Assembly (NCBI GenBank): GCA_045654885.1
Contig: JAZOOF010000054.1
Location: forward strand, 16,428 to 80,427
Reading direction: 5' to 3'
DNA length: 64,000 bases
From: HGM04593 sp045654885
GTDB lineage: Bacteria; Bacteroidota; Bacteroidia; Bacteroidales; Bacteroidaceae
The translations under genes and the position numbers were made by a program. Of this stretch, positions 1-8,876 are shown piece by piece; within the stretch, counting starts at the first letter, position 1; every line of letters starts with the position of its first letter. The notes beneath the pieces are model-generated. The model did no database searches. It saw only the letters and a list, made by a program, of their open reading frames with translations, and was not told where the DNA came from.

Positions 1-57
1 GAGTGTGATGGCACCGATGTTTTTGAGTGGCCTAATTATGATGATGAGTGGTTGTAG
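1..57 (+). CDS. C-terminal tail of a truncated gene
   Basis: Nineteen codons are open from the window edge to a TAG at 55-57; the translated tail ends in NYDDEWL and is acidic. The next gene starts ten bases later on the same strand, so this is very likely an upstream member of the same operon. Too little is present to name a family. From the company it keeps (PP2C, Hsp70) a kinase or von Willebrand A protein would be a reasonable guess, but nothing in these 18 residues shows it. Confidence 0.6.
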   Translation, partial: ECDGTDVFEWPNYDDEWL

Positions 58-66
58 TAAAAGGAA

Positions 67-1710
67 ATGAAAATATTTTACAGTATGGGAAGAAAAATAG
101 TTTTTAATGTTACCCAAATGGGGGCAAGTCACGTGAAAAGCGGTAAGCCTTGTCAGGACCATTCGTTGAGTTGGGAATCGGATGACAAAACAGTGCAGGT
201 TGCTATTGTTTGTGATGGCCATGGCGGTGATACCTATGTGCGCAGCGATGTCGGCTCTAAATTGGCAGCAGAAATTGCATTGAGTAATATACGTAACTTT
301 ATTGATACGGTTTCTCCTGCTATATTTCTTGAAAAGAGCGCGGCTGTGACAGCGCGACCGAACGAGGAGGAGGATGACCTTTTCCCTGCTGGTAAAAAGA
401 GTGTTCCTGCCGATTTGACGGAGAGCGAGATTAAGCAGCTTGAGCAGGACAAGGCTTTCTATGCTGCAGTAGAGAATATACGTGAGCAGGACAGGCTGTT
501 CTGCCAACTGTTTGCATGCATATATATGCAGTGGTGCGATGCCATACAGAAGGATGCCGATGACAACCCGTTTACGGAGTTTGAGAAGGGCTGTTTTAAG
601 AATGCTAAGATTGTGAAGGCTTATGGCACAACCTTGATGGCTTTTGTGCGCACACCGCTCTATTGGTTTGCGTTTCACATCGGTGATGGAAAAATGGTTG
701 CCTGCAACAGGAATATGGAGTGGTTTGAGCCTGTACCCTGGGATTGCAACTGCTTCTTGAATATGACTACATCATTGTGCAACAGCAACCCGATACCTAT
801 GTTCCGTTATGCGTTCAGCGGAAAGGGCGATTTCCCATCAGCGGTGATTCTGGGTTCCGACGGCTTGGACGACTCGTGGGTGACAATGGATAATCTGCAG
901 AACTTCTATTCGCAGACATTGTCTATCTTCAACGACTTGGGTGAGGAGAAGGCTGTGAAGGAGTTGAACGACTATCTGCCTGTACTTAGCCAGAAGGGTA
1001 GCCGTGACGATATGTCCATGGCCGGAATCGTTGATATGGACGAGATAAAGTGCGGCTTGTTGATATACAATGACAAACGTCAGCAGAGAGCCTTGAAGAA
1101 AAAGAAGGATGAATCGGAGACTGAACTTGGCAGGCTCAACAAGTTGAAGGCCGAGCTGGATGAAGATATCAGGAGGCTCACGGCCGAGATTGCGAAGCAA
1201 AAGGAGGAAAAAGAGTCCTGGTGGAGCCTGTTGTTGATGGAAAAATCAAAGAGGGAGTCCGACGTTGCTGCAAAAGAAGAGGTTTTAGCACAAAAGGCCA
1301 AGGAGATTGAACAGGTAAAAAAAGAGTATGAAGACAAGAGTGTCTCATACAATGAGTGGGCTCCTGTTGCCAAGAAGGAATATGAAGAGTTGCAGGCGAA
1401 TATTGAAATGATTGCGCATTCTAATGAGGTGAAAACGCAAGAAGATTTGCTATTGTGGGAACTGCAGAAAAACTCATTTGAAAATATGCAGCGACAACTC
1501 AAGGAACAGCGTATAAAAGAGAGAGGCGAGAGAATGGAGCAGTGTAACGAAGAGGCTCTGAAGGCTTTGGAGGATGCTTCGGCGCAGTCTGCTGTTGATA
1601 CTGAATATACTCCCGGTGAGTGTTGCGCAGAGAGTGCCGGGACTTTGGCGAATGATGCCGAGGTGTTGACTGAATGTGACCCCGAGACATTGACAGAAAA
1701 ACCGGAATAA
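67..1710 (+). CDS. PP2C-family protein phosphatase with C-terminal coiled coil
   Basis: Predicted metal-dependent Ser/Thr phosphatase of the cytoplasm. PP2C motifs appear in order: QDHS near residue 30, CDGHGGD at 49-55 (metal ligand D50), HIGDGK at 204-209, LGSDGLDD at 262-269 and GSRDDMS at 311-317, whose Asp pair completes the metal site. Residues 335-510 are strongly charged heptad-like sequence (KKKKDESETELGRL onward), so the enzyme probably docks or dimerises through a coiled coil, which is unusual for PP2C. No signal peptide is seen. ATG 67 is used; ATG 85 (MGRKIVF) is possible and would shorten it by six residues. It heads the visible operon and is followed four bases later by the MORN gene. 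PP2C next to Hsp70 suggests control of a phosphorylated partner; the matching kinase is not in the window. Confidence 0.88.
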   Translation: MKIFYSMGRKIVFNVTQMGASHVKSGKPCQDHSLSWESDDKTVQVAIVCDGHGGDTYVRSDVGSKLAAEIALSNIRNFIDTVSPAIFLEKSAAVTARPNEEEDDLFPAGKKSVPADLTESEIKQLEQDKAFYAAVENIREQDRLFCQLFACIYMQWCDAIQKDADDNPFTEFEKGCFKNAKIVKAYGTTLMAFVRTPLYWFAFHIGDGKMVACNRNMEWFEPVPWDCNCFLNMTTSLCNSNPIPMFRYAFSGKGDFPSAVILGSDGLDDSWVTMDNLQNFYSQTLSIFNDLGEEKAVKELNDYLPVLSQKGSRDDMSMAGIVDMDEIKCGLLIYNDKRQQRALKKKKDESETELGRLNKLKAELDEDIRRLTAEIAKQKEEKESWWSLLLMEKSKRESDVAAKEEVLAQKAKEIEQVKKEYEDKSVSYNEWAPVAKKEYEELQANIEMIAHSNEVKTQEDLLLWELQKNSFENMQRQLKEQRIKERGERMEQCNEEALKALEDASAQSAVDTEYTPGECCAESAGTLANDAEVLTECDPETLTEKPE

Positions 1711-1714
1711 TAAT

Positions 1715-2569
1715 ATGTTGCTTCACGAACTGCTATCAAGGATTGTACAGGAATTCGGTGAAGAGATTCTGACGGAATACCGTTTGAAGGCCGTTGTTTC
1801 AGACTACTCTGCCGGGGCAATTGAAGACCGCTTCCAAGTGGTTATAGGACGCTCGGTGAATGACCGTATAGGCAATAGGTTGCTTGAACTGCGTGAACTT
1901 GACGAAGCCGATTTTGACTTGCGCCTGAATACCATTAAACAGAGCTTCCAGGAGGATAACTTTTTCCAGTACGGCATATCGGACTACATAATAGACTGCT
2001 ATCTCTATGCACTGGGCTGGATTGACAGGGTAGAGGATTTTGACGAGGATGAGATGCAGCCCGGCACAGCAAAGGCCGGTGAACTCTCATTTATGGAGTG
2101 GAATGGTGCCGAGTATTGCGGAAATGTGAGCAAGGAGAATGAACGTTCTGGTTTTGGTGTGTGCAAAAAGGAGAACGGAAGTTACTATGCCGGTGAATGG
2201 AAACTTGACTTGCAGGCCGGTGTGGGAATGGAAGTAACACACGAAAGAGACAAATATGCCGGCGAATGGAACCTAAACCGCAGGAATGGAGTAGGTACAA
2301 TGGTGCGCACCGATGGCATCCGTTATTCCGGTGAGTGGAAGAATGGCAAGATGCATGGTGTAGGAGTGTTGTTCTATCCGAATGGCGAACGTCTTTGTGC
2401 ACGTTTTGTAAGCGGTAGGATTGAACAGGGCAGTGGTGTGTACTATCTGCAGGATGGCTCGTATGTCTTGGGGCATATGACCGATAATGGCCCCGATGGC
2501 AACTGCCAACATTATAAAAAAGATGGTTCTTGCGAAGCGGAGCGATGGATTTCTGGTGTTAAACAATAA
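1715..2569 (+). CDS. MORN-repeat protein with N-terminal helical domain
   Basis: The C-terminal half (about 125-280) contains roughly six MORN repeats, recognisable from units such as YAGEWNLNRRNGVGTM and YSGEWKNGKMHGVGVLF. MORN repeats form an elongated beta meander used for binding lipids or proteins. Residues 1-110 are predicted helical; the FGEEILTEYRLKAVVSDYS stretch resembles a small helical domain I associate with multidomain signalling proteins of Bacteroidota and Firmicutes, but I cannot name it. There is no signal peptide or membrane segment. It lies four bases after the PP2C gene and 12 bases before the GrpE-like gene, so it is translated in the same operon and is probably a scaffold for it. 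Confidence 0.85.
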   Translation: MLLHELLSRIVQEFGEEILTEYRLKAVVSDYSAGAIEDRFQVVIGRSVNDRIGNRLLELRELDEADFDLRLNTIKQSFQEDNFFQYGISDYIIDCYLYALGWIDRVEDFDEDEMQPGTAKAGELSFMEWNGAEYCGNVSKENERSGFGVCKKENGSYYAGEWKLDLQAGVGMEVTHERDKYAGEWNLNRRNGVGTMVRTDGIRYSGEWKNGKMHGVGVLFYPNGERLCARFVSGRIEQGSGVYYLQDGSYVLGHMTDNGPDGNCQHYKKDGSCEAERWISGVKQ

Positions 2570-2581
2570 AAATGAATAGCT

Positions 2582-3577
2582 ATGATGTTTTTCTTTGGTA
2601 AAAAAAATACAGAAAACGAAGCTGAGGTCTTGAATGAACCGCAGCAGGCCGATGAAACAGTAGAGAAGATTGTCCTTAACGAAGAGGGGCTGGAGTTGGA
2701 ATTTACTCAAACGGAGGATGCAGGCTGCGAGGAACTCCCCGTTGAGGAGATTGTGCCTGTTGGCTCAGTAGAAGCAGTGCCCGATGAGCCTATGGAGGAA
2801 ACAGAATGCATGCCCGAGGCGCAGGAGGATGAAACCGTCCCCTCAATGCAGGATGGCGCAGAGCCGGAAGGCGAGGAGTGCGCATCTATTGGCAGCAGCT
2901 GTTGCGGGGATGTTTGCGGACAGCTTGAAAAGAAAGTGTCGGGGCTGCACGAGACCATGTGCCGGATGCAGTCCTTGTTGGGCGCCATGTATCAGAGCCA
3001 ACAGCAGATGGGCATGGTTCAGGATAGTATTGTAAGAGGCATGCAGGCACTGCAGGACAAGGTGGAGAATGTTGTGGAGTCACAGGAACTGACAATACAG
3101 AAACAGCATAATGCAGCCTTGAAATATCAGGAGGATGTGATTTACAAGATACAGAAGAACCTTATAATGGAGCTTATAGGCATATCGGACAACATAAGGA
3201 TGATTCTGCAGAACAGTGAGAGTGAGCCCGGCTATGACCTGTTGGCCGCCGTGAAGGATTTGGGCGCATGGGTAGATGCTTCGTTGAGCAACAACTCTGT
3301 AAGGAGATTCCAGGATACAACGGCGGATGCAACCACAATGAACCGTAAACGCCAGCAGCTGGTAGACAAGGAACCTACAGATGTAGAGGCCGAGCACAAC
3401 ACCTACAGGACAGTCTCTCCGGGATATGAGTGGAGTGTGCCATATCTTGTGGTTAACTCGGAAGTGCAACTGAAGAAGATACTTGAAGAGAATGCTGCAC
3501 CGCAGATGTTCACCTATGTGATAAGGCCCGAAGAGATTGTGAAATTGGAGTATAGCGAAAATAATAAAGAAGAGTAA
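2582..3577 (+). CDS. GrpE-like coiled-coil protein
   Basis: 331 residues. Residues 10-100 are very acidic and probably disordered. A cysteine cluster (CCGDVCG near 107-113) precedes a long helical stretch at about 115-210. The C-terminal part (240-325) ends in FTYVIRPEEIVKLE, close to the way GrpE ends its beta wing (VVRPAMV-like), and the preceding helix (IYKIQKNLIMELIGISDNIR) sits where GrpE has its LLPVLDNLERA helix. The call as a divergent nucleotide-exchange factor rests on this and on the Hsp70 gene that starts six bases downstream. It is longer than housekeeping GrpE (about 190-200 residues) because of the acidic front. A structure prediction would settle it. Confidence 0.55.
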   Translation: MMFFFGKKNTENEAEVLNEPQQADETVEKIVLNEEGLELEFTQTEDAGCEELPVEEIVPVGSVEAVPDEPMEETECMPEAQEDETVPSMQDGAEPEGEECASIGSSCCGDVCGQLEKKVSGLHETMCRMQSLLGAMYQSQQQMGMVQDSIVRGMQALQDKVENVVESQELTIQKQHNAALKYQEDVIYKIQKNLIMELIGISDNIRMILQNSESEPGYDLLAAVKDLGAWVDASLSNNSVRRFQDTTADATTMNRKRQQLVDKEPTDVEAEHNTYRTVSPGYEWSVPYLVVNSEVQLKKILEENAAPQMFTYVIRPEEIVKLEYSENNKEE

Positions 3578-3583
3578 GGATAT

Positions 3584-5095
3584 ATGAAAGATGTTTTTGG
3601 AATAGATTTGGGAACTACCAACTCTTGTATTGCTACTATTGGTGAGGATGGTCTGCCATATGTAATCAAGAATCTCGATGATGAATATACAACCCCGTCG
3701 GTTGTGTTCTATGACGATGATGACCAGTACTATGTAGGCAAGGAGGCAAAGAGCGGCATGTCGGTCGAGGTTGACCGCATTGTGGCATTCATCAAGCGTG
3801 AGATGTCGAACAAGAATTACAGCAGAACAATTGACGGCAAGAAGATTTCGCCGGTTGAGGTGTCGGCTCTCATTTTGAAGAAGGTTGTCGATGATGCCAA
3901 CGAGCAGCGAGGTTATGAAGGACTGCCGCCTATTCACAAGGCAGTCATCACCGTGCCGGCCTATTTTGGAAACATGGAGTGCGAGCTGACAAAGCAGGCC
4001 GGAAAGATTGCGGGTCTGGAGGTTCTCGACTTGCTCAACGAGCCTACAGCTGCAGCTTTGTCATATGGTACAAAGGGCTTGGAGGGAAAGACATTCATGA
4101 TATATGACTTGGGTGGCGGTACATTCGATGTCAGCATCATGAGAATGCAGAACGGTGTTCTCAACACCCTCTCAACAAATGGCGACCATCACCTTGGCGG
4201 CGTGGACTGGGATATCTCGCTGCTCGATTATGTACTTATGCGAAACGGCTTGGACGTGACATATGAGGATATAAAGGACGACCGCGAATCGGGCAAGATG
4301 CTGTTGGCTGCCGAGAACTGCAAGAAGAATCTCTCAAAAAGCGAAAAGGCATCGTTCAAGCTTGTATACAAGCGCAAGCAGTATATCACAGAGATAAGCA
4401 GGGCGGTCTTCGAGGAGTTGACAAACGACTTGCTCGAGAAGACAATTGACATCATCAACCATGCCATAAGAATATCACGCGAGCCCAATGTCAAGATTGA
4501 CGAGATTATTCTTGTGGGAGGCTCATCATACATGCCTATGGTTAAGGAGCGCCTGCAGCGCGAGTTCTCGTGCCCCATCCGCTTGGATAATCTCGAACCG
4601 GACAGGGCTGTTGCCAAGGGTGCTGCCCTTCATGCTGCAAAGCTGGTTGGCGACAAGACAACAAAGGTTGAGATTGGTACCGACCTGGCAAGCCGCTCAT
4701 ATGGTATCCGCTGTCTCGACGAGAACGACATGCCACATGTGGCAAACGTCATCAAACGAACAGATGACCTCATATATCAGGGCACACGTGAATTCTACAC
4801 CAGCGAGGAGGACCAGGTTGAAGTGCGTCTGGCCATATATGAGAATATCAGCGAAAAGGATTCAGTGGATTTGAACAAGTCTACACTGGTCGAGGAGAAG
4901 ATGCTTACCTGGGGTTTCCCTGTGAAGAAAGGCACATGTGTTACCGTACACGTGTCGCGTAATTCCGACAGTACTGTGCATATATGGGGCGAGTGCCAGG
5001 GCAAGCGTGCCGAGTTTGTAATACAATACAAGGGATTGTATACGGACAAGGAAGTGGAGGCTATGCGTCAGGAACTGCAGGGTAAGAGAGTTTAA
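3584..5095 (+). CDS. Hsp70-family protein lacking the C-terminal lid
   Basis: A DnaK-like ATPase with clear actin-fold motifs: phosphate 1 IDLGTTNSCIA at 7-17, NEPTAAALSYG at 152-162, phosphate 2 DLGGGTFDVS at 175-184, and the adenosine motif ILVGGSSYMPMV at 309-320. Residues from about 365 form a beta-rich segment where the substrate-binding domain would be, but the protein stops at 503, against about 630 for DnaK, so the helical lid is missing. It is therefore a specialised Hsp70, not the housekeeping chaperone. Its upstream neighbour looks like its exchange factor. No DnaJ-like gene is present. Two membrane proteins follow, the first 27 bases downstream. Confidence 0.9.
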   Translation: MKDVFGIDLGTTNSCIATIGEDGLPYVIKNLDDEYTTPSVVFYDDDDQYYVGKEAKSGMSVEVDRIVAFIKREMSNKNYSRTIDGKKISPVEVSALILKKVVDDANEQRGYEGLPPIHKAVITVPAYFGNMECELTKQAGKIAGLEVLDLLNEPTAAALSYGTKGLEGKTFMIYDLGGGTFDVSIMRMQNGVLNTLSTNGDHHLGGVDWDISLLDYVLMRNGLDVTYEDIKDDRESGKMLLAAENCKKNLSKSEKASFKLVYKRKQYITEISRAVFEELTNDLLEKTIDIINHAIRISREPNVKIDEIILVGGSSYMPMVKERLQREFSCPIRLDNLEPDRAVAKGAALHAAKLVGDKTTKVEIGTDLASRSYGIRCLDENDMPHVANVIKRTDDLIYQGTREFYTSEEDQVEVRLAIYENISEKDSVDLNKSTLVEEKMLTWGFPVKKGTCVTVHVSRNSDSTVHIWGECQGKRAEFVIQYKGLYTDKEVEAMRQELQGKRV

Positions 5096-5122
5096 TCAGC
5101 AGCGTATCGTGCACAGCATACT

Positions 5123-6295
5123 ATGGCAGTAAATCACATACTGGAACTTAAGGTAAAAAAGAGTATCAAGGACCTTGATACTCTTATTAAAGTTATATAT
5201 GCCTCGGAGGAGAATGCCGGCAAATACAAGGAAATAAGCGGTTTCATTGCCGGGATATTGGACCTCTTGTCGTCTGCAGCCCCAAACAAGGAGGCTGTAG
5301 AGGAGGCATGCGGCAAACTCAAGGATTTCGTTCAGTAGTATAACGACTCGGACGAGAACCTTGATGTGAAAAAGGCTGCAGGCCAGTTTGCATCGCGAGT
5401 GGCAACAATTGATAGCGAGGAGTATGATGAGTTCCTTGCCATGCTGCGGAGTGAGGACAAGGATGGCCTTTTGAAACATTTTGTCGAGGCACCGGCATCA
5501 ATTGAGATAGTTGATGTCTCATTCTGCAACACCGATGCCGACAGCAACATAATAGAAGGTTACGGCAGCCCGCTGTACAGTGACACCGAGTATCTGAAAC
5601 CACGCATCAGGTACCGTGTCATCACTCCCGGCCCCTCCATTGACATCTGGTACAAAATCTTCACTCCTGGCGGCACACTGGTCTACGGCGATGCCAAGCC
5701 GGGTTTCAGCTGGAAGGGTACCATAGACCGCGACGAGAAGAAAGTCTATAACACAGCCCTGGGCGGTTTTGGAAATGCCGACAAGGATTGCTATGCCGAG
5801 TGCGGTACCTGGACCATTGAGTTCTACGAAGGCAGCCGCATGCTCTACAGCACCACCTTCAATATCGGGAAGAGGGTAGCTGTTGAGAAGACGAGCGACC
5901 GGTATGACAAACCGCTACCTCCACCTCCGCCGCAGCCCAAGCCGCAACCAAGGCCAACCCCAACCCCCATGCCGGCACACAACGGGTCTTTATGGCATAG
6001 GTTCAAGGACAAGATTGAGTCCATTGGCGAATGGTTCGCCGGTGATGAGTCGGACGAGAAGATAGCAACTGTGTTCTACGTCATTGCACTGTTAATCTAT
6101 GTAGTCTCTGTCATTTCGGTATGGGTGGACGATGGCTTCATATCTGCGCTTATTGCCGGTGTCATAGGCTTCTTTATCCTTGGAATTGCCTATTATGCCA
6201 TTACAATTGTCTGCATGATTCTTAAATGGATATGCAGGATAATATTCTACAATGTGTGGACATTCCTTCTGTTCCTGTTGCTGTTGCTGCTGTAA
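5123..6295 (+). pseudogene. Membrane protein of the PP2C-Hsp70 operon, interrupted by in-frame TAG
   Basis: Two open stretches, 5123-5335 and 5339-6295, lie in the same frame and are separated only by a TAG at 5336-5338. The intact paralogue downstream (6360-7868) has GAG (Glu) at this spot in KEVVQEYNDSG, and both halves align with it without a gap, so this is one gene with a nonsense change. The product would have an N-terminal helical domain, a beta-rich domain (RYRVITPGPSIDIWYKIF), a proline-rich linker, and hydrophobic segments up to the Leu-rich end at residue 390. Unlike the paralogue it has no SH3 domain. It may be a recent pseudogene, may make two polypeptides, or TAG may be read through; the sequence alone cannot decide. 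Confidence 0.72.
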
Positions 6296-6359
6296 CGTGG
6301 CTTTTTGAATTCTGAAAAAGTATTATAATTAAAAATATTGGTGACATTTAAATAACACT

Positions 6360-7868
6360 ATGGCTGTCAGTCAGATATTAGAAATGAAAGTTAAGCAGTG
6401 TGTAAAGAATATTGACACACTGGTAGAAGTGATATTCAGGCGTTCCAAGGAGAACGAAAGCAAGTACCTTGAGGTTACAGGTTCCATAGCAAATGTGTTG
6501 AATCTTTTAACTGCGGCATCTCCCAGCAAGGAGGCAGTTGAAGAGGCCTGCGGAAAACTCAAGGAAGTAGTACAGGAGTATAACGACTCGGGAGATAATC
6601 TCGATATCAAAAAGGCTGCCGGTCAGTTGGCTTCAAGAATTGCAATAATTGGCAGCAATGAGTATAAGGATTTTATCACTTTGTTGCGTAGCGAGGACAA
6701 GGACGGCTTGCTTAAACACTTTGTAGAGCGCCCTGCCTCTATCGAAATCCTCGATGCGACATTTGCCAATACCGATGCCGATAACAATATCATAGGTGAC
6801 TACGGTTCCACACTATACTACGATACCGAGTACCTGAAACCACGTATCAGGTACCGTGTCATCACCACCGGACCATCCATTGACATATGGTACAAAATTT
6901 TCTCTCCAAGTGGCACATTGGTCTACAGTGATGCCAAACCCGGTTTCAGTTGGAAGGGTACCATCGACCGCAATGAAAGGAAAATATACAACACCGCATT
7001 GGGCGGTTTTGGAAATACCAACAAGGATTGTTACAGCGAGTGCGGTACCTGGACCATTGAGTTCTATGAGGATAGCCGCATGCTCTACCGCACAACGTTC
7101 GAGATAAACCACAGAGTTACACCCGAGGAGGTGTTGGAGATGATAGAAAAACAATCTAAAAAGACACCTCCACCACCGCAGCCCAAGCCAACCCCTAAAC
7201 CTACGCCCAAACCAACTCCTAAACCAACTCCAAAACCCACATATAAAAGCTCTTTATGGCAAAGGTTCAAGGACAAGATTGAGTCTATTGGCGAGTGGTT
7301 TGCCGAGGAGGATTCCGATAGCGTAATTGCAATGATTTTCTACGTTTTGGCGGGAATTATATATGTAGGAGCTATTGCTATAACGTGGATTGACGAGGGA
7401 TTCTGGTCTGCACTCCTCGTAGGTATTGTAGGCTTCTTTATCATGGGATTGGCCTTTATTGGCATATCAATAGTCTCCATGATATTGAGGTGGATACTCA
7501 GAGTTATATTCCTAAATGTGTGGACATTCTTCATCACCCTTATTCTGCTGTTTGGATGGTTTGTCTACATTCCCTTGATGGTATACATGTCGAACCGCGG
7601 CTATGACGATGTCTATGATCCCATTACAGAGGAGGTGGAAGTGGTTGTTCCTACAACAACCTACTATTGCATCTCAAAAAAAGGATTGAAGGTGCGCGAA
7701 TATCCATCGACAAGTGCCCCCCAATTGGGCTCGTTGACCTATGGCGAGGCTACAGAGGTCTATGAGATTGAGGGCAGCTTTGCAAAAATCAAGTACGACA
7801 AGGCCGAGAGTGGCGAGGCATGGGTGAGCAGCAAGTACATCTCGCAGACACCGCCATACTCCAATTAA
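6360..7868 (+). CDS. Membrane protein with beta-sandwich-like domain and C-terminal SH3b domain
   Basis: 502 residues, not a family I can name. In order: a helical N-terminal domain (1-120, MAVSQILEMKVKQCVKNIDT); a beta-rich domain (about 125-245, IDIWYKIFSPSGTLVYSDA); a Pro-Lys-Thr repeat linker (about 265-295); an amphipathic stretch (SSLWQRFKDKIESIGEWF); three or four hydrophobic segments (about 325-420); and a bacterial SH3 domain at 435-500 (KKGLKVREYPSTSAPQLGSL, ending GEAWVSSKYIS). SH3b domains usually bind peptide or cell-wall ligands, so this could link the cytoplasmic Hsp70/PP2C module to the envelope. It is the last gene of the operon; a terminator follows 17 bases on. It is a tandem duplicate of the broken gene before it. 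Confidence 0.75.
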   Translation: MAVSQILEMKVKQCVKNIDTLVEVIFRRSKENESKYLEVTGSIANVLNLLTAASPSKEAVEEACGKLKEVVQEYNDSGDNLDIKKAAGQLASRIAIIGSNEYKDFITLLRSEDKDGLLKHFVERPASIEILDATFANTDADNNIIGDYGSTLYYDTEYLKPRIRYRVITTGPSIDIWYKIFSPSGTLVYSDAKPGFSWKGTIDRNERKIYNTALGGFGNTNKDCYSECGTWTIEFYEDSRMLYRTTFEINHRVTPEEVLEMIEKQSKKTPPPPQPKPTPKPTPKPTPKPTPKPTYKSSLWQRFKDKIESIGEWFAEEDSDSVIAMIFYVLAGIIYVGAIAITWIDEGFWSALLVGIVGFFIMGLAFIGISIVSMILRWILRVIFLNVWTFFITLILLFGWFVYIPLMVYMSNRGYDDVYDPITEEVEVVVPTTTYYCISKKGLKVREYPSTSAPQLGSLTYGEATEVYEIEGSFAKIKYDKAESGEAWVSSKYISQTPPYSN

Positions 7869-7885
7869 TAGATTTATCGCATTCA

Positions 7886-7923
7886 ACAGAAAACCGGCCT
7901 CAACGGCCGGTTTTCTGTTTTTT
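7886..7923 (+). terminator. Intrinsic terminator of the PP2C-Hsp70 operon
   Basis: A perfect 14-bp stem (7886-7899 with 7905-7918) closes a five-base loop and runs into five T residues. It is the strongest terminator on this side and marks the end of the first operon. Confidence 0.92.
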
Positions 7924-7926
7924 ACA

Positions 7927-7966
7927 GGTAATAATATAGATGTTGATACGGCGTACCTTGTCATAC
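7927..7966. repeat. Left-end fragment of a MITE-like intergenic element (copy 1)
   Basis: GGTAATAATATAGATGTTGA at 7927-7946 is identical to 11897-11916, and both are followed by a GTCATnCTGA segment. Here only the left end is present, squeezed between the operon terminator and the 3' end of menA. See the longer copies at 11897 and 60502. Confidence 0.6.
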
Positions 7967-7995
7967 TGAACTTTAACCACACTTTAAGTGTGCTT

Positions 7996-8862
7996 TCACC
8001 TTGCTATGGTTGCAACCAAAAGCATAAGCGAAAAGAGCAATAATGTTACCGCTGTCTTGCCAAGCAGCGGGTTTAGCGCTGTGCCGCGTGAATGTTTCAG
8101 CTGCATGCTGTTCTTAAAGTGCAGTGCAAGATAAACAGCCACAATGGGCAAGCTCCACAGGCGTAGCTCCATCCACACAGGGAACATTGCTACCATTGCC
8201 ACCACGCCCGCAAGCATGTAGCACCACGCCATGACCTTGCGTCCGAAGATTACCACCGTAGTGTTCTTGTTCACTGCCTTGTCGTCCTCCATGTCCCTGT
8301 AATTGTTTACAATGAGCACGTTTGCGGCAAGCAAGCCCACTGCAAACGATGTCAGCAAGGTGTGGAGGTCAAAGGTGCCTGTCTGTAGGTAACAGGTGAA
8401 TGTCACGGGCACAATGCCAAAGAACATAATCACGGCAACATCGCCAAGCCCGTGATGCGACAAAGGGTAGGGGCCGGCACTGTATGCCAATGCAAACAGC
8501 GCAACCGCTGCACCCACAAATATGAGCCACCAAGGGCCAAAGTGCAGCATTGTGCAACCAATGATTGTTGCAAGCGCCAGTGTGGCATATGTGGCGCGTT
8601 TCATTGCAAGGGGAGAAATCTCCCCCTCGGTCACTCCGCGGCGGAATCCCTCGCGTCCCTTCCTGTCAATGCCGTTCTTGTAGTCGTAATATTCGTTGCC
8701 GAAGTTCGATGCAATCTGCGCCAACCCGGCAAACAGCATGCATTGCAGTGCCACAATGGCATTGAACGAGCCCTGTAGCATCGCACAGGCTGTGCCGCAG
8801 ATGACCCCAGCAAGGCTCACCGGCAGTGTTCTCAAACGCATGGCTTCAATCCACTTTTTCAT
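7996..8862 (-). CDS. menA: 1,4-dihydroxy-2-naphthoate polyprenyltransferase
   Basis: Integral membrane UbiA-family enzyme that attaches the polyprenyl chain to 1,4-dihydroxy-2-naphthoate in menaquinone synthesis. The first Asp-rich motif NFGNEYYDYKNGID, followed by GVTEGEISP, is typical of MenA, and NNYRDMEDDKAVNK is the second Asp-rich motif. The 288-residue length fits the family, with about eight hydrophobic segments. It lies 14 bases downstream of the symporter gene on the same strand and is probably cotranscribed from the promoter near 9781. No other men gene is in the window. Confidence 0.93.
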   Translation of the reverse strand: MKKWIEAMRLRTLPVSLAGVICGTACAMLQGSFNAIVALQCMLFAGLAQIASNFGNEYYDYKNGIDRKGREGFRRGVTEGEISPLAMKRATYATLALATIIGCTMLHFGPWWLIFVGAAVALFALAYSAGPYPLSHHGLGDVAVIMFFGIVPVTFTCYLQTGTFDLHTLLTSFAVGLLAANVLIVNNYRDMEDDKAVNKNTTVVIFGRKVMAWCYMLAGVVAMVAMFPVWMELRLWSLPIVAVYLALHFKNSMQLKHSRGTALNPLLGKTAVTLLLFSLMLLVATIAR

Positions 8863-8876
8863 TCCAGTAGTGCTGT

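Noticed and set aside
1080..1820. 246-codon minus-strand ORF across the PP2C coiled coil
   Set aside because: Ser/Cys/Phe-rich translation typical of the antisense of Lys/Glu-rich coiled coil; the plus-strand PP2C gene explains the region.
3080..3937. 285-codon minus-strand ORF across the GrpE-like and Hsp70 genes
   Set aside because: It lies antisense to two well-supported genes and shows no recognisable domain or partner.
5123..6295. Programmed recoding at the TAG
   Set aside because: No stimulatory structure or known read-through context was seen, so a nonsense mutation is simpler; kept only as an open question in the findings.
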